From Anaerolineales bacterium UBA1429 (GTDB lineage Bacteria; Chloroflexota; Anaerolineae; UBA1429): DNA of 6,746 nucleotides. The notes below the pieces were generated by a model. It saw only the letters and a list, made by a program, of their open reading frames with translations. It had not been told where the DNA came from and searched no databases. Of this stretch, positions 1 to 5,720 are shown in pieces. The first letter of the stretch is position 1; every line of letters begins with the position of its first letter. The position numbers and the translations under genes are program-made. The DNA lies in contig DCTX01000084.1 in assembly GCA_002329325.1 (NCBI GenBank), forward strand, positions 1 through 6,746, read 5' to 3'.

Positions 1-5
1 CATTT

Positions 6-659
6 TCACTGATTGACAACATCGACAAAGAGCGCCTGGCCCTGGCGGGCCAGGAGGGCAGCAAACTGGTCCATGATGCCGCCGCGGGTGCCCACGTACC
101 ACTCGGCCTGGCTGCAGAAGTGGGCCAGCTCCGCGCCCGCCAGGGCGATGTCGTTGGCGTGCACCAGGGCCAGGGCCGCCGCCACGGTCAACGCCGAGGA
201 GGAGGCAAGGCCGGCGCCGCGGGGGATGCCCCAGGGCCCGCGCCCGCACACGAGGATGTCCAGCCCACGGAGGGGGCGCGCCGCCTGGCGCGCCAGCAGC
301 TCGGCCGCGCCCTGGGCGTAGTTGACCCAATCGCCCACGGGATGGGGCGCGATCTCGGGCGCGATGGTGAACGCGCGGGCGGGGTAGGCGCGCTCCATGT
401 TGGCCAGATGCACGACTGCATCGGCGCGGGGGCGCGCCAGCAGGAGGATGTCCCGATCCAGGGCCACGGGCAGGACGTAGCCCTGGCTGTAGTCGGTGTG
501 CTCGCCGATCAGGTTGACGCGCCCGGGCACGCGAAAGAGCCAGACGGGCCCGGCCCCGTAGCGGGCGCGGAACGCCGCCAGGGCTGCCTCGTAGCGCCGC
601 GCCTGGCTGCCCACCTGGGCCTCTTCCGGGCCATAGATCGGTTCGAGGATCTCGCGCAT
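6..659 (-). CDS. galK: Galactokinase-family GHMP kinase, N-terminal half only (early stop)
   Basis: Galactokinases phosphorylate C1 of galactose with ATP at the entry of the Leloir pathway, in the cytoplasm. Seen: the substrate motif PGRVNLIGEHTDY (residues 45-57), the GHMP ATP-binding loop GAGLASSSAL (148-157), and GTRGGIMDQF (190-199), whose Asp197 matches the catalytic base. The TRGG variant also occurs in GalNAc- and arabinose-kinase relatives, so the sugar is uncertain. The start at 659 is chosen because AGGGAG lies about 8 bases upstream and family similarity begins soon after it. The open frame runs back to 905, but that part has no family similarity and overlaps the divergent gene. 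Odd: a TGA at 6-8 ends the protein after 217 residues, whereas the family has about 350-400. The ATP/sugar C-terminal lobe is therefore missing, so this is a truncated or frameshifted gene, or a sequence error near the edge. It is transcribed divergently from the GntR regulator. Confidence 0.85.
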   Translation of the reverse strand: MREILEPIYGPEEAQVGSQARRYEAALAAFRARYGAGPVWLFRVPGRVNLIGEHTDYSQGYVLPVALDRDILLLARPRADAVVHLANMERAYPARAFTIAPEIAPHPVGDWVNYAQGAAELLARQAARPLRGLDILVCGRGPWGIPRGAGLASSSALTVAAALALVHANDIALAGAELAHFCSQAEWYVGTRGGIMDQFAALLARQGQALFVDVVNQ

Positions 660-683
660 TCCCGCTCCCTTGCCTGCAATGGC

Positions 684-699
684 AGCCAGTATACCGGCT
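684..699. promoter_or_regulatory. Candidate GntR/FadR-class operator (16-bp palindrome)
   Basis: AGCCAGTATACCGGCT is a 16-bp inverted repeat with a single mismatched pair and the centre GTATAC. FadR-class GntR regulators bind short palindromes with conserved GT...AC; the hexuronate regulators UxuR/ExuR use a TGGTATACCA-like core. The site overlaps the -10 box of the kinase promoter and lies about 180 bases upstream of a gene for exactly this class of regulator. Repression of the kinase by that regulator is an inference. Confidence 0.5.
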
Positions 700-716
700 T
701 GCGCAGGCCAGCACAA
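688..716 (-). promoter_or_regulatory. Probable promoter of the galactokinase-like gene
   Basis: On the minus strand TTGTGC (716-711) and TATACT (693-688) are separated by 17 bases. The -10 box matches the sigma70 consensus at 5 of 6 bases and the -35 at 3 of 6. Transcription would start near 681, giving a leader of about 20 bases that still contains the ribosome binding site. The -10 lies inside the palindrome at 684-699, so a protein bound there would block this promoter. Inferred from sequence only. Confidence 0.5.
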
Positions 717-725
717 CCCATGCAG

Positions 726-748
726 GGGGGCGTTCTGTGCACGCCCCC
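726..748. repeat. 8-bp perfect inverted repeat in the divergent intergenic region
   Basis: GGGGGCGT (726-733) and ACGCCCCC (741-748) pair perfectly around a 7-base spacer. The repeat lies between the two divergent promoters. No T-run follows on either strand, so a terminator is unlikely. It may be a second protein-binding site or a chance GC-rich repeat. Confidence 0.35.
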
Positions 749-809
749 GACAAGTCTGGACGGCGCATCCGAGCCGGCCGGGACTGGGCGCCCGATGCCC
801 GTGGAGCCC

Positions 810-838
810 TTGACAGGGCCCAGCCGATCCTGTATCTT
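810..838 (+). promoter_or_regulatory. Probable promoter of the GntR regulator gene (P1)
   Basis: A perfect -35 TTGACA (810-815) is followed after 17 bases by TATCTT (833-838), 4 of 6 matches to the -10 consensus. The start would fall near 845, giving a 35-base leader that includes the strong Shine-Dalgarno sequence. A second TTGACA begins at 838, the last base of this -10, and repeats the layout (see 838-865). Confidence 0.55.
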
Positions 839-865
839 TGACATAACGCAATGATCCGATATCTG
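838..865 (+). repeat. Second copy of the TTGACA...TATCT element (possible P2)
   Basis: TTGACA (838-843) and TATCTG (860-865) are 16 bases apart and repeat the arrangement at 810-837. GATCC just before the TATCT is also shared (826-830 and 853-857). As a promoter it would start near 872, inside the ribosome binding site, so it is less useful than P1. It may be a decayed duplicate or a site for a protein that controls P1. Confidence 0.35.
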
Positions 866-879
866 AGGAGAGGAGCGCC

Positions 880-1536
880 ATGACCAAGCCCACGGCTTTT
901 GACACGGCCCTGGACGCCCTGCGGCGCTACATCGTGAGCCATGGCCTCGCACCGGGCGATGCCCTGCCGCCGGTGGCCACCCTGGCGGCCACCTTTGGCG
1001 TCAGCCAGGCAACGCTGCGCGAGGCCCTCCGCGCCTGGGAGGCAGCGGGCATTCTGCAGATCCGCCACGGCGTGGGCGCCTTCTTGCAGCGCTACAACTG
1101 GGCCCCCATGCTGCGGAATCTCTCCATCAGCGCTTTGTTCGAGCCGGACCAGGGCCGGCAGATGCGCGATCTGCGCCACATCCTGGAGTCGGGGCTGCTG
1201 GCCCGCGCCGTGGAGCGCCTCACGAACGCGGACGTGGACGCGCTGGCCGCTCTGGCACGAGCCATGTCGGCGGGCGAGGGCGGTCGCGCCGCCGAGTTTC
1301 GCTTCCACGCGCTCCTGGCCCAGGCGGCGGGCAATCCGCCTGTGGAGGAGTTGCTGCGATTGGCCTGGCTCGTGGAGCAGCAGGCCGAGGAGGGCGCCCC
1401 GTTCGACCCGGCGGAGCGAGCGGCCGTGCACCACGAGATCGCGCAGGCGCTGCGAGGGCGCGACGCCGAGGCTGCCCGGGAAGCGCTGGAACGCTACTTT
1501 GCCATGCTTGCCAGGCGAGGCGCGGTTGCCGCATAA
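880..1536 (+). CDS. GntR-family transcriptional regulator, FadR/FCD subfamily
   Basis: A cytoplasmic DNA-binding regulator of 218 residues, the usual length for the class. The N-terminal winged helix-turn-helix spans about residues 8-70: LAPGDALPPVATLAATFGVS, then QATLREALRAWEAAGIL, then the wing IRHGVGAF. The all-helical FCD ligand domain covers about 95-212. Of the FCD metal/ligand positions, His143 (in FRFH) and His184 (in HHEI) are present; the usual Asp four residues before the first His is Glu139, and the last-helix His appears to be Tyr206. The start is supported by GAGGAGAGGAG at 865-875, right before the ATG. FCD regulators typically sense small carboxylates such as sugar acids. The gene lies between a divergent sugar kinase and a uronate-isomerase-like gene, so control of this locus and of itself is likely. 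The ligand is not identifiable. Confidence 0.9.
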   Translation: MTKPTAFDTALDALRRYIVSHGLAPGDALPPVATLAATFGVSQATLREALRAWEAAGILQIRHGVGAFLQRYNWAPMLRNLSISALFEPDQGRQMRDLRHILESGLLARAVERLTNADVDALAALARAMSAGEGGRAAEFRFHALLAQAAGNPPVEELLRLAWLVEQQAEEGAPFDPAERAAVHHEIAQALRGRDAEAAREALERYFAMLARRGAVAA

Positions 1537-1537
1537 T
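1508..1537 (+). promoter_or_regulatory. Weak candidate promoter for the UxaC-like gene
   Basis: TTGCCA (1508-1513) and CATAAT (1532-1537) lie 18 bases apart, overlapping the last codons and stop of the regulator gene. Transcription would start near 1544, leaving a leader of about 54 bases. The alternative is read-through from the regulator gene, only 61 bases away and on the same strand. In a GC-rich genome the AT-rich -10 is noticeable, but support is weak. Confidence 0.3.
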
Positions 1538-1597
1538 AGCCCCGTCCTGCGAACACCGATCAGCGCCCAACCGCTGTGATACAAGGGGGAGGTTCCC

Positions 1598-2896
1598 ATG
1601 AACACCGTTTTGGTGCAGCAGCTCTACAGGGAGATCGACGCCCTGCCCATCGTAGACATCCACACCCATGTGCAATGGAAGACCGGGTCGGCTGCCAACA
1701 TCGGCGAGCTTCTGAGCTACCACTACTACACCGAGCTGACCAACGCCGCCGATTATGAGGAGGAGCCCCTGCCCTTTGACGATCCGTACGAGCTGATGCG
1801 CCGCATCTATCCCAAGCTGGCGTTCATCCGCAATACGGTGCAGTACGATTGGCTGATGACCATCTCTCGCGAGTTCCTGGGCATCGAAGCCGCCGCCTGG
1901 GAGCTGGACGGCAACTGGCCGGCGATCTTTCGCACCTCGGAGGAGGTCATGGGCCGCCCGGAGTGGACCAGCGAGCTGATCGACCAGGCCGATATCGCCC
2001 GCGTCTTTTTGACCAACCAGTACGATGATGACCTGGAGGGCCTCGACCCGACCTTCTATACGCCCTGCCTGCGCACCGAGCCCTTTGTGCTGGGGATGGA
2101 TCGCCCGGCGGAGCGGGAGGGGCTGGAACGCTTCCTGGGCAGGCCGCTGCGCACCACCGACGACCTGGACGCCGTCATCGCCAAAACCTTTGACAAGTTC
2201 ATGCGCCATGGCATGGGCTATGCGGCCATCTCCAGCCCTTCAGGCTTTCAGACGCGCGCCGTGGCGTCCGAGGATGCCCAGCGTCTGCTGACCAGGGCCG
2301 TCGAGGGCGGCGCGTGGGATGCGGCGGACCGCGAGGCGTGGGGCGCCTATGCCATGAACCGCATCTGCGAAGCCTGTCGCCGCTACATGCGCCCCTTCCA
2401 CCTGATGATCGGCGTCAGTCGCGAGGTGTACCCGCGGGGCGTGCCCAGCGGCCGCGACCTCTTTGACTCGGTGAACTCGATGGCGGGCTATGACTATTTG
2501 CTCAACACCTACTGGGACGTGGATTTCCCCACGGCCGTGCTGGCGGATACCAGCGGCCTGGAGCTGACGGCCGCCTCGTGGATCCGCCACAACGTCTACC
2601 CTTCGGGCCATTGGTGGTATGCGAACCAGCCCACCGACATCGAGCGGGAGATCCGACGCCGCCTGGACACCGTGCCCGGCAACAAGACTATCGGCTACTT
2701 TTCCGATGCCTACTATCTCGAGTTCATCCTGCCCAAGTTCCGCATGTACCGCTTTGAGCTGGCCGTTGCCCTTGCGGAGCGGATGGAACGGAGCCTGATC
2801 CACCCCAACATGGAGCCCTTTACCATGGATGACGCCCTGTTCCTGGCCGAGGACCTGTTGATCAACAACCCCACCGAGATCATGGGGATCGACTAG
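1598..2896 (+). CDS. Uronate isomerase (UxaC)-like protein, amidohydrolase superfamily
   Basis: A 432-residue cytoplasmic protein distantly resembling uronate isomerase, which interconverts glucuronate/fructuronate or galacturonate/tagaturonate. Visible family marks in order: the metal motif DIHTH (residues 20-24), FLTNQYDDD (137-145) where UxaC has a TTDDP segment, RPFHLMIG (266-272) matching the UxaC strand with QYHIG, GHWWYANQ (337-344) matching GSGWWFNDQ, and GYFSDAYY (366-373) matching GMLTDSR, with the metal Asp as Asp370. Odd: Arg of the T-D-S-R signature is Tyr372 here, and other substrate-side segments differ, so the substrate may not be a free hexuronate. It is a little shorter than E. 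coli UxaC (about 470). AAGGGGGAGG at 1583-1592 fixes the ATG start. It follows the FCD regulator by 61 bases, which fits a sugar-acid role. Family assignment is fairly sure; the reaction is not. Confidence 0.75.
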   Translation: MNTVLVQQLYREIDALPIVDIHTHVQWKTGSAANIGELLSYHYYTELTNAADYEEEPLPFDDPYELMRRIYPKLAFIRNTVQYDWLMTISREFLGIEAAAWELDGNWPAIFRTSEEVMGRPEWTSELIDQADIARVFLTNQYDDDLEGLDPTFYTPCLRTEPFVLGMDRPAEREGLERFLGRPLRTTDDLDAVIAKTFDKFMRHGMGYAAISSPSGFQTRAVASEDAQRLLTRAVEGGAWDAADREAWGAYAMNRICEACRRYMRPFHLMIGVSREVYPRGVPSGRDLFDSVNSMAGYDYLLNTYWDVDFPTAVLADTSGLELTAASWIRHNVYPSGHWWYANQPTDIEREIRRRLDTVPGNKTIGYFSDAYYLEFILPKFRMYRFELAVALAERMERSLIHPNMEPFTMDDALFLAEDLLINNPTEIMGID

Positions 2897-2901
2897 GCGG
2901 G

Positions 2902-2931
2902 CCGGCGTAAGCCGGTGAACCGGCGCGCCGG
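2902..2931 (+). terminator. GC-rich hairpin after the UxaC-like gene, possible terminator
   Basis: CCGGCG (2902-2907) pairs with CGCCGG (2926-2931), and inside it GCCGG (2911-2915) pairs with CCGGC (2920-2924) around a TGAA loop. That makes an 11-bp stem with a small internal bulge, starting 5 bases after the stop codon. The following CTGCTTTG is only weakly T-rich. Together with the promoter just after it, this suggests the transcript is at least partly ended here. Confidence 0.4.
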
Positions 2932-2939
2932 GCGCTGCT

Positions 2940-2968
2940 TTGACGCTGGCCCTTTCAGACGGTAGAAT
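2940..2968 (+). promoter_or_regulatory. Sigma70-type promoter of the DUF362 gene
   Basis: TTGACG (2940-2945) and TAGAAT (2963-2968) are separated by exactly 17 bases, each matching the consensus at 5 of 6 positions. Transcription would begin near 2975, giving a leader of about 60 bases before the ATG at 3036. This is the best-matching promoter in the window, and it means the TTG at 2940 is part of a -35 box rather than a start codon. Confidence 0.6.
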
Positions 2969-3035
2969 CCTGTTCGATCGGGCCTATCATCCACAAAGAA
3001 GCTGGATCACATACATCTCCGAGGGAGCGCACGGA

Positions 3036-4142
3036 ATGACGACACGCGCACGGGTAGCCGTTCTCAAGACCACCCCAGAGAGCGTTCTGGAGGACTATGA
3101 CCGGTTGCTGGGGCTGGCCGAGGTGGAGCGGTTCCTCCCCCAGGGCGATACGGTCATCCTCAAAGACAACATCTCGTGGCACTATCCGTTTCCCAGCGCC
3201 AACACGACGCCTTGGCAGCTCGAGGGCACCATCCTGGCCCTGCAGCGCCGCGGCTATGAGAACCAGGTGTGCGTCCAGAACCGCACGGTGGTGACCAACG
3301 CCTTCAAGGGCGAGGACCTGAACAACTATGTGCCGATCTTTCGGCGCTACAATATCCCGGTGCTCTACAACTTTCGGGATAGCGACATCAAGTGGGTGCG
3401 CTACGAGCCCCAGGCCCGCATGGACGTGCTGCCGCGCATCTACCCCGAGGGGATCCACATCCCCGACTACTTCCGGGGCAAGAGCATCGTCCACCTGCCC
3501 ACGGTCAAGTGCCACATCTACACCACCACCACCGGGGCGATGAAGAACGCCTTTGGCGGCCTGCTGACCCACAAGCGCCACTATACCCACTCGTGGATCC
3601 ACGAGACCCTGGTGGACTTGCTCAAGATCCAGCAGGAGATCCACTCCGGCATCTTTGCCGTGATGGATGGCACCACGGCGGGCAACGGCACCGGCCCCCG
3701 GGTGATGAAGCCGGAGATCAAGAACGTGATCCTCGCCGGCGGCGACCAGGTCGCCATCGATGCCATCGCCGCGCAGCTCATGGGCTTTGATCCCCTGGAG
3801 ATCGGCTACATTCGCATGGCCCACGAGCAGGGCCTCGGCGTGGGCGACCCGCGGGAGATCGAGATCGTCGGCGACGACATCGAAGGGGAGAACTGGAACT
3901 TTCGCATCGGCGTGAACTTTCACCGCGCCATGGGCTGGCTCTCGTGGTACGGGCCCACCAAGGTGCTGCAGAAGCTGCTCTTTCACACGCCGCTGGTGCA
4001 CTTGACCGCGTTCATGTCCGAGGCCTATCACGACTACTATCGGTGGCCCCTCAAGGAGCGTCATGTGTACGATCGCTGGCGCGCCAACACAACCTGGGGT
4101 CGCCTGTTTGATCGCTACCTGCAGGAGGGGCACCTCCGCTAG
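3036..4142 (+). CDS. DUF362 domain protein
   Basis: A 368-residue protein of a widespread family without a settled function. Family marks in order: VILKDNISW (40-48), HLPTVKCHIYTTTTGAMKNA (153-172) with the typical K-x-H...GA-x-KN pattern, DGTTAGNGTGPR (211-222), and GGDQVAIDAIAAQLMGFDP (235-253). These are the signatures of the DUF362 core. Many family members carry ferredoxin-like Cys clusters; this one has only Cys79 and Cys159, so no iron-sulfur cluster motif is visible. The last 75 residues are rich in Trp, Tyr and His and are not recognised. No signal peptide or membrane segment is evident. GAGGGAG at 3021-3027, about 8 bases before the ATG, decides the start; an in-frame TTG 32 codons earlier falls in the promoter. 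It lies between a UxaC-like enzyme and a sugar-type binding protein, so a link to the same substrate is possible but unproven. Confidence 0.85.
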   Translation: MTTRARVAVLKTTPESVLEDYDRLLGLAEVERFLPQGDTVILKDNISWHYPFPSANTTPWQLEGTILALQRRGYENQVCVQNRTVVTNAFKGEDLNNYVPIFRRYNIPVLYNFRDSDIKWVRYEPQARMDVLPRIYPEGIHIPDYFRGKSIVHLPTVKCHIYTTTTGAMKNAFGGLLTHKRHYTHSWIHETLVDLLKIQQEIHSGIFAVMDGTTAGNGTGPRVMKPEIKNVILAGGDQVAIDAIAAQLMGFDPLEIGYIRMAHEQGLGVGDPREIEIVGDDIEGENWNFRIGVNFHRAMGWLSWYGPTKVLQKLLFHTPLVHLTAFMSEAYHDYYRWPLKERHVYDRWRANTTWGRLFDRYLQEGHLR

Positions 4143-4207
4143 GCGTTGACGCGGGCCTCCACGCCCCTTTGCACTCGTCCTGGCAAGTTGTTCACATAGG
4201 ATCCGGC

Positions 4208-5653
4208 ATGGCGCTATTGAGCCGACGTGCGCTGCTCCGAGGCATGGTCTGCATGGGCACCGCCGCTCTCGCCAGCGCGGTTACCTCCGCTTGTCGCACC
4301 CGCGTCGTCGAGGTGGAGAAGCTGGTCACGGTGGATCGCCCTGTGACCAAGATCGTGACAGAGGTGGTGCGCGAGACCGTCGTCGTCCCCGAGACGCCCC
4401 GCGTGATCGAGCGGGTCGTCACCCCTTCGCCTGCCCCCACCACGCCCATCGCCCTCCGCGCCGACGTGCTCGACTATGGCTGGACCCGCCTGGCCCAGCA
4501 GATGACCTCCGTCTTCCAGGAGACCTTTCCCCATATCACCGTCGAATGGCGCAGCCTCTCGCCCTGGCAGGCCTACCCCGATCGGATAGCGGTTCTGAGG
4601 GCTTCGGGCCAACTCGGCGACCTGATCGAGTCGCCTTCGCGGACACTGACGGCAGCCTGGGCGGAGGATGGCGTGGTGGCCGACCTGGGGCCGGCCATCG
4701 AGGCCGACGGCTATGACACCAGCGGCCTGTTCCCAGGCGCCCTGGCCTCGTACCGCTGGCGCGGGAGCCAGGTGGGGCTGCCTCTGGTGGCCCACGGCGG
4801 CGAGCACGTGCTCCTCTACGATCAGGACCTGTTCGACGAGGCCGGAGCCGCCTATCCCGACAACACGACGACGTTGGAGCAACTCACCGAGGCGGCGGAG
4901 CGCATCGCGCGGGGGCGCCGCGACGTGTACGGGCTTGCGGTGTGCGCCAACCTGCCAGAGGACTATCCCCTCCTGCGGGCCTTTGGCGGCGAGTTGCTGG
5001 ATCCCGATGGCACCCGTTGCCTCATTGACGAGCCCGGGGGACGGGCCTTTCTGCAATGGCTGTACGATCAGGTGCACACGACCGGCGCTGCCCCCGAGCC
5101 GCGAGCCATCGAGCGCGGACCGACGGCCATGTGGCAGGCCGGCCGCCTGGCGATGCTATGCACCTCGTTGCGAGAGGCCGTTGCGCTTACGGTTCTGCAG
5201 CCCGAGCGTCGCATCGGGGTTCTGCCGCTGCCCCGGGCTGCCGGCGTCGCTGCCACGCCGGCCCTCTCCACGGGGGTGGGCTATTGCGTGCCGGTCACCA
5301 GCCGCCGCGCGGCCGAGGCCCTGCAGTGGATCAAGTTCATGCTCACCCGCGAGATGGGCGTTCGCCTGTTCGTAGGGGGGTATGCCGAGCCGGGCAGCCG
5401 GATGGCCTCGTGGCTCGACCCGCGTGTGCTGGACTGGTTTCCACACTGCGCCTCGTTGGGCGAGGCGGCGGCCCAGGCCGAGGGCGAGCGAGTGCCCGCC
5501 AACCTGGCCACCGAGGCCTGCTATCGGGCGTGGGAGGCCCACGTGGCGCCAATGCTGGCGGGCGAGGTGGCGCCCGATGGACTCTCGGCGCGCATCGCCG
5601 CCGAGGTGGACGCGTTGCTGGGCCTCTCCGATCTCCCCGCGGAGGAAGGGTAG
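4208..5653 (+). CDS. Tat-exported solute-binding lipoprotein (ABC transporter, family 1 type)
   Basis: A 481-residue predicted extracellular binding protein of the type that feeds sugars or oligosaccharides to ABC importers. Residues 1-29 form a signal with twin arginine (LSRRALLRG, Arg6-Arg7), a hydrophobic stretch, and a lipobox-like VTSAC ending at Cys29, which would be lipidated; Thr at -3 is unusual. Residues 30-80 are a Val/Glu/Thr/Lys/Arg-rich spacer ending in PSPAPTTP. The bilobal binding domain follows from about 81, with family-like segments such as YDQDLFDEAG, FGGELLDPDG, and GVGYCVPVTSRRAAEALQWI near the hinge and C-terminus. The ATG at 4208 is preferred over the in-frame TTG at 4169 because it places the Tat motif at the N-terminus and has AGGAT 5 bases before it. 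The gene is 65 bases after the DUF362 gene, with no clear promoter between, so co-transcription is plausible. No permease or ATPase gene is present. Confidence 0.85.
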   Translation: MALLSRRALLRGMVCMGTAALASAVTSACRTRVVEVEKLVTVDRPVTKIVTEVVRETVVVPETPRVIERVVTPSPAPTTPIALRADVLDYGWTRLAQQMTSVFQETFPHITVEWRSLSPWQAYPDRIAVLRASGQLGDLIESPSRTLTAAWAEDGVVADLGPAIEADGYDTSGLFPGALASYRWRGSQVGLPLVAHGGEHVLLYDQDLFDEAGAAYPDNTTTLEQLTEAAERIARGRRDVYGLAVCANLPEDYPLLRAFGGELLDPDGTRCLIDEPGGRAFLQWLYDQVHTTGAAPEPRAIERGPTAMWQAGRLAMLCTSLREAVALTVLQPERRIGVLPLPRAAGVAATPALSTGVGYCVPVTSRRAAEALQWIKFMLTREMGVRLFVGGYAEPGSRMASWLDPRVLDWFPHCASLGEAAAQAEGERVPANLATEACYRAWEAHVAPMLAGEVAPDGLSARIAAEVDALLGLSDLPAEEG

Positions 5654-5675
5654 TAGCCTCGGCCCCGTCGCAACG

Positions 5676-5713
5676 AAAAACGCCGCTCGCGAGCATGGCG
5701 CTCGCGAGCGGCG
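5676..5713 (-). terminator. Rho-independent terminator of pyrG
   Basis: A perfect 14-bp stem, CGCCGCTCGCGAGC (5681-5694) against GCTCGCGAGCGGCG (5700-5713), encloses the 5-base loop ATGGC. Read on the minus strand, the stem starts 7 bases past the pyrG stop and is followed directly by TTTTT (5680-5676), a standard intrinsic terminator. On the plus strand no T-run follows, but the hairpin could still slow transcripts coming from the binding-protein gene 27 bases away. Confidence 0.92.
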
Positions 5714-5720
5714 CTGCGTG

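Noticed and set aside
120..854. 244-codon plus-strand frame opposite the kinase
   Set aside because: The minus strand carries clear GHMP kinase motifs here. The plus frame is Gly/Ala/Arg-rich with no motif and runs into the intergenic region.
660..905. Longer N-terminus for the kinase, starting at 905
   Set aside because: The extra 82 residues have no family similarity, would overlap the start of the divergent regulator, and cover its promoters. ATG at 659 has a good ribosome binding site.
1561..1576. Hairpin CAGCG/CGCTG between the regulator and the UxaC-like gene
   Set aside because: Only 5 base pairs with a 6-base loop and no T-run, too weak for a terminator and expected by chance in GC-rich DNA.
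1220..2209. 329-codon minus-strand frame across the regulator and UxaC-like genes
   Set aside because: It spans the boundary of two well-supported plus-strand genes, ends in an Arg/Pro-rich tail and shows no domain.
2940..3035. TTG start for the DUF362 gene
   Set aside because: The TTG is the first part of a TTGACG -35 box upstream of the likely transcription start, and ATG 3036 has a clear Shine-Dalgarno sequence.
2955..4133. 392-codon open frame on the minus strand, antisense to the DUF362 gene
   Set aside because: It mirrors a gene with clear family motifs and strong codon bias. Its translation is Val/His/Leu/Asp-rich without any recognisable domain, typical of antisense frames in GC-rich DNA.
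4169..4207. TTG start for the binding protein
   Set aside because: It would put 13 extra residues before the twin-arginine signal and has no convincing ribosome binding site.
4143..4207. Promoter for the binding-protein gene
   Set aside because: TTGACG at 4146 and TTGCAC at 4169 occur, but no acceptable -10 box lies 16-18 bases after either of them.
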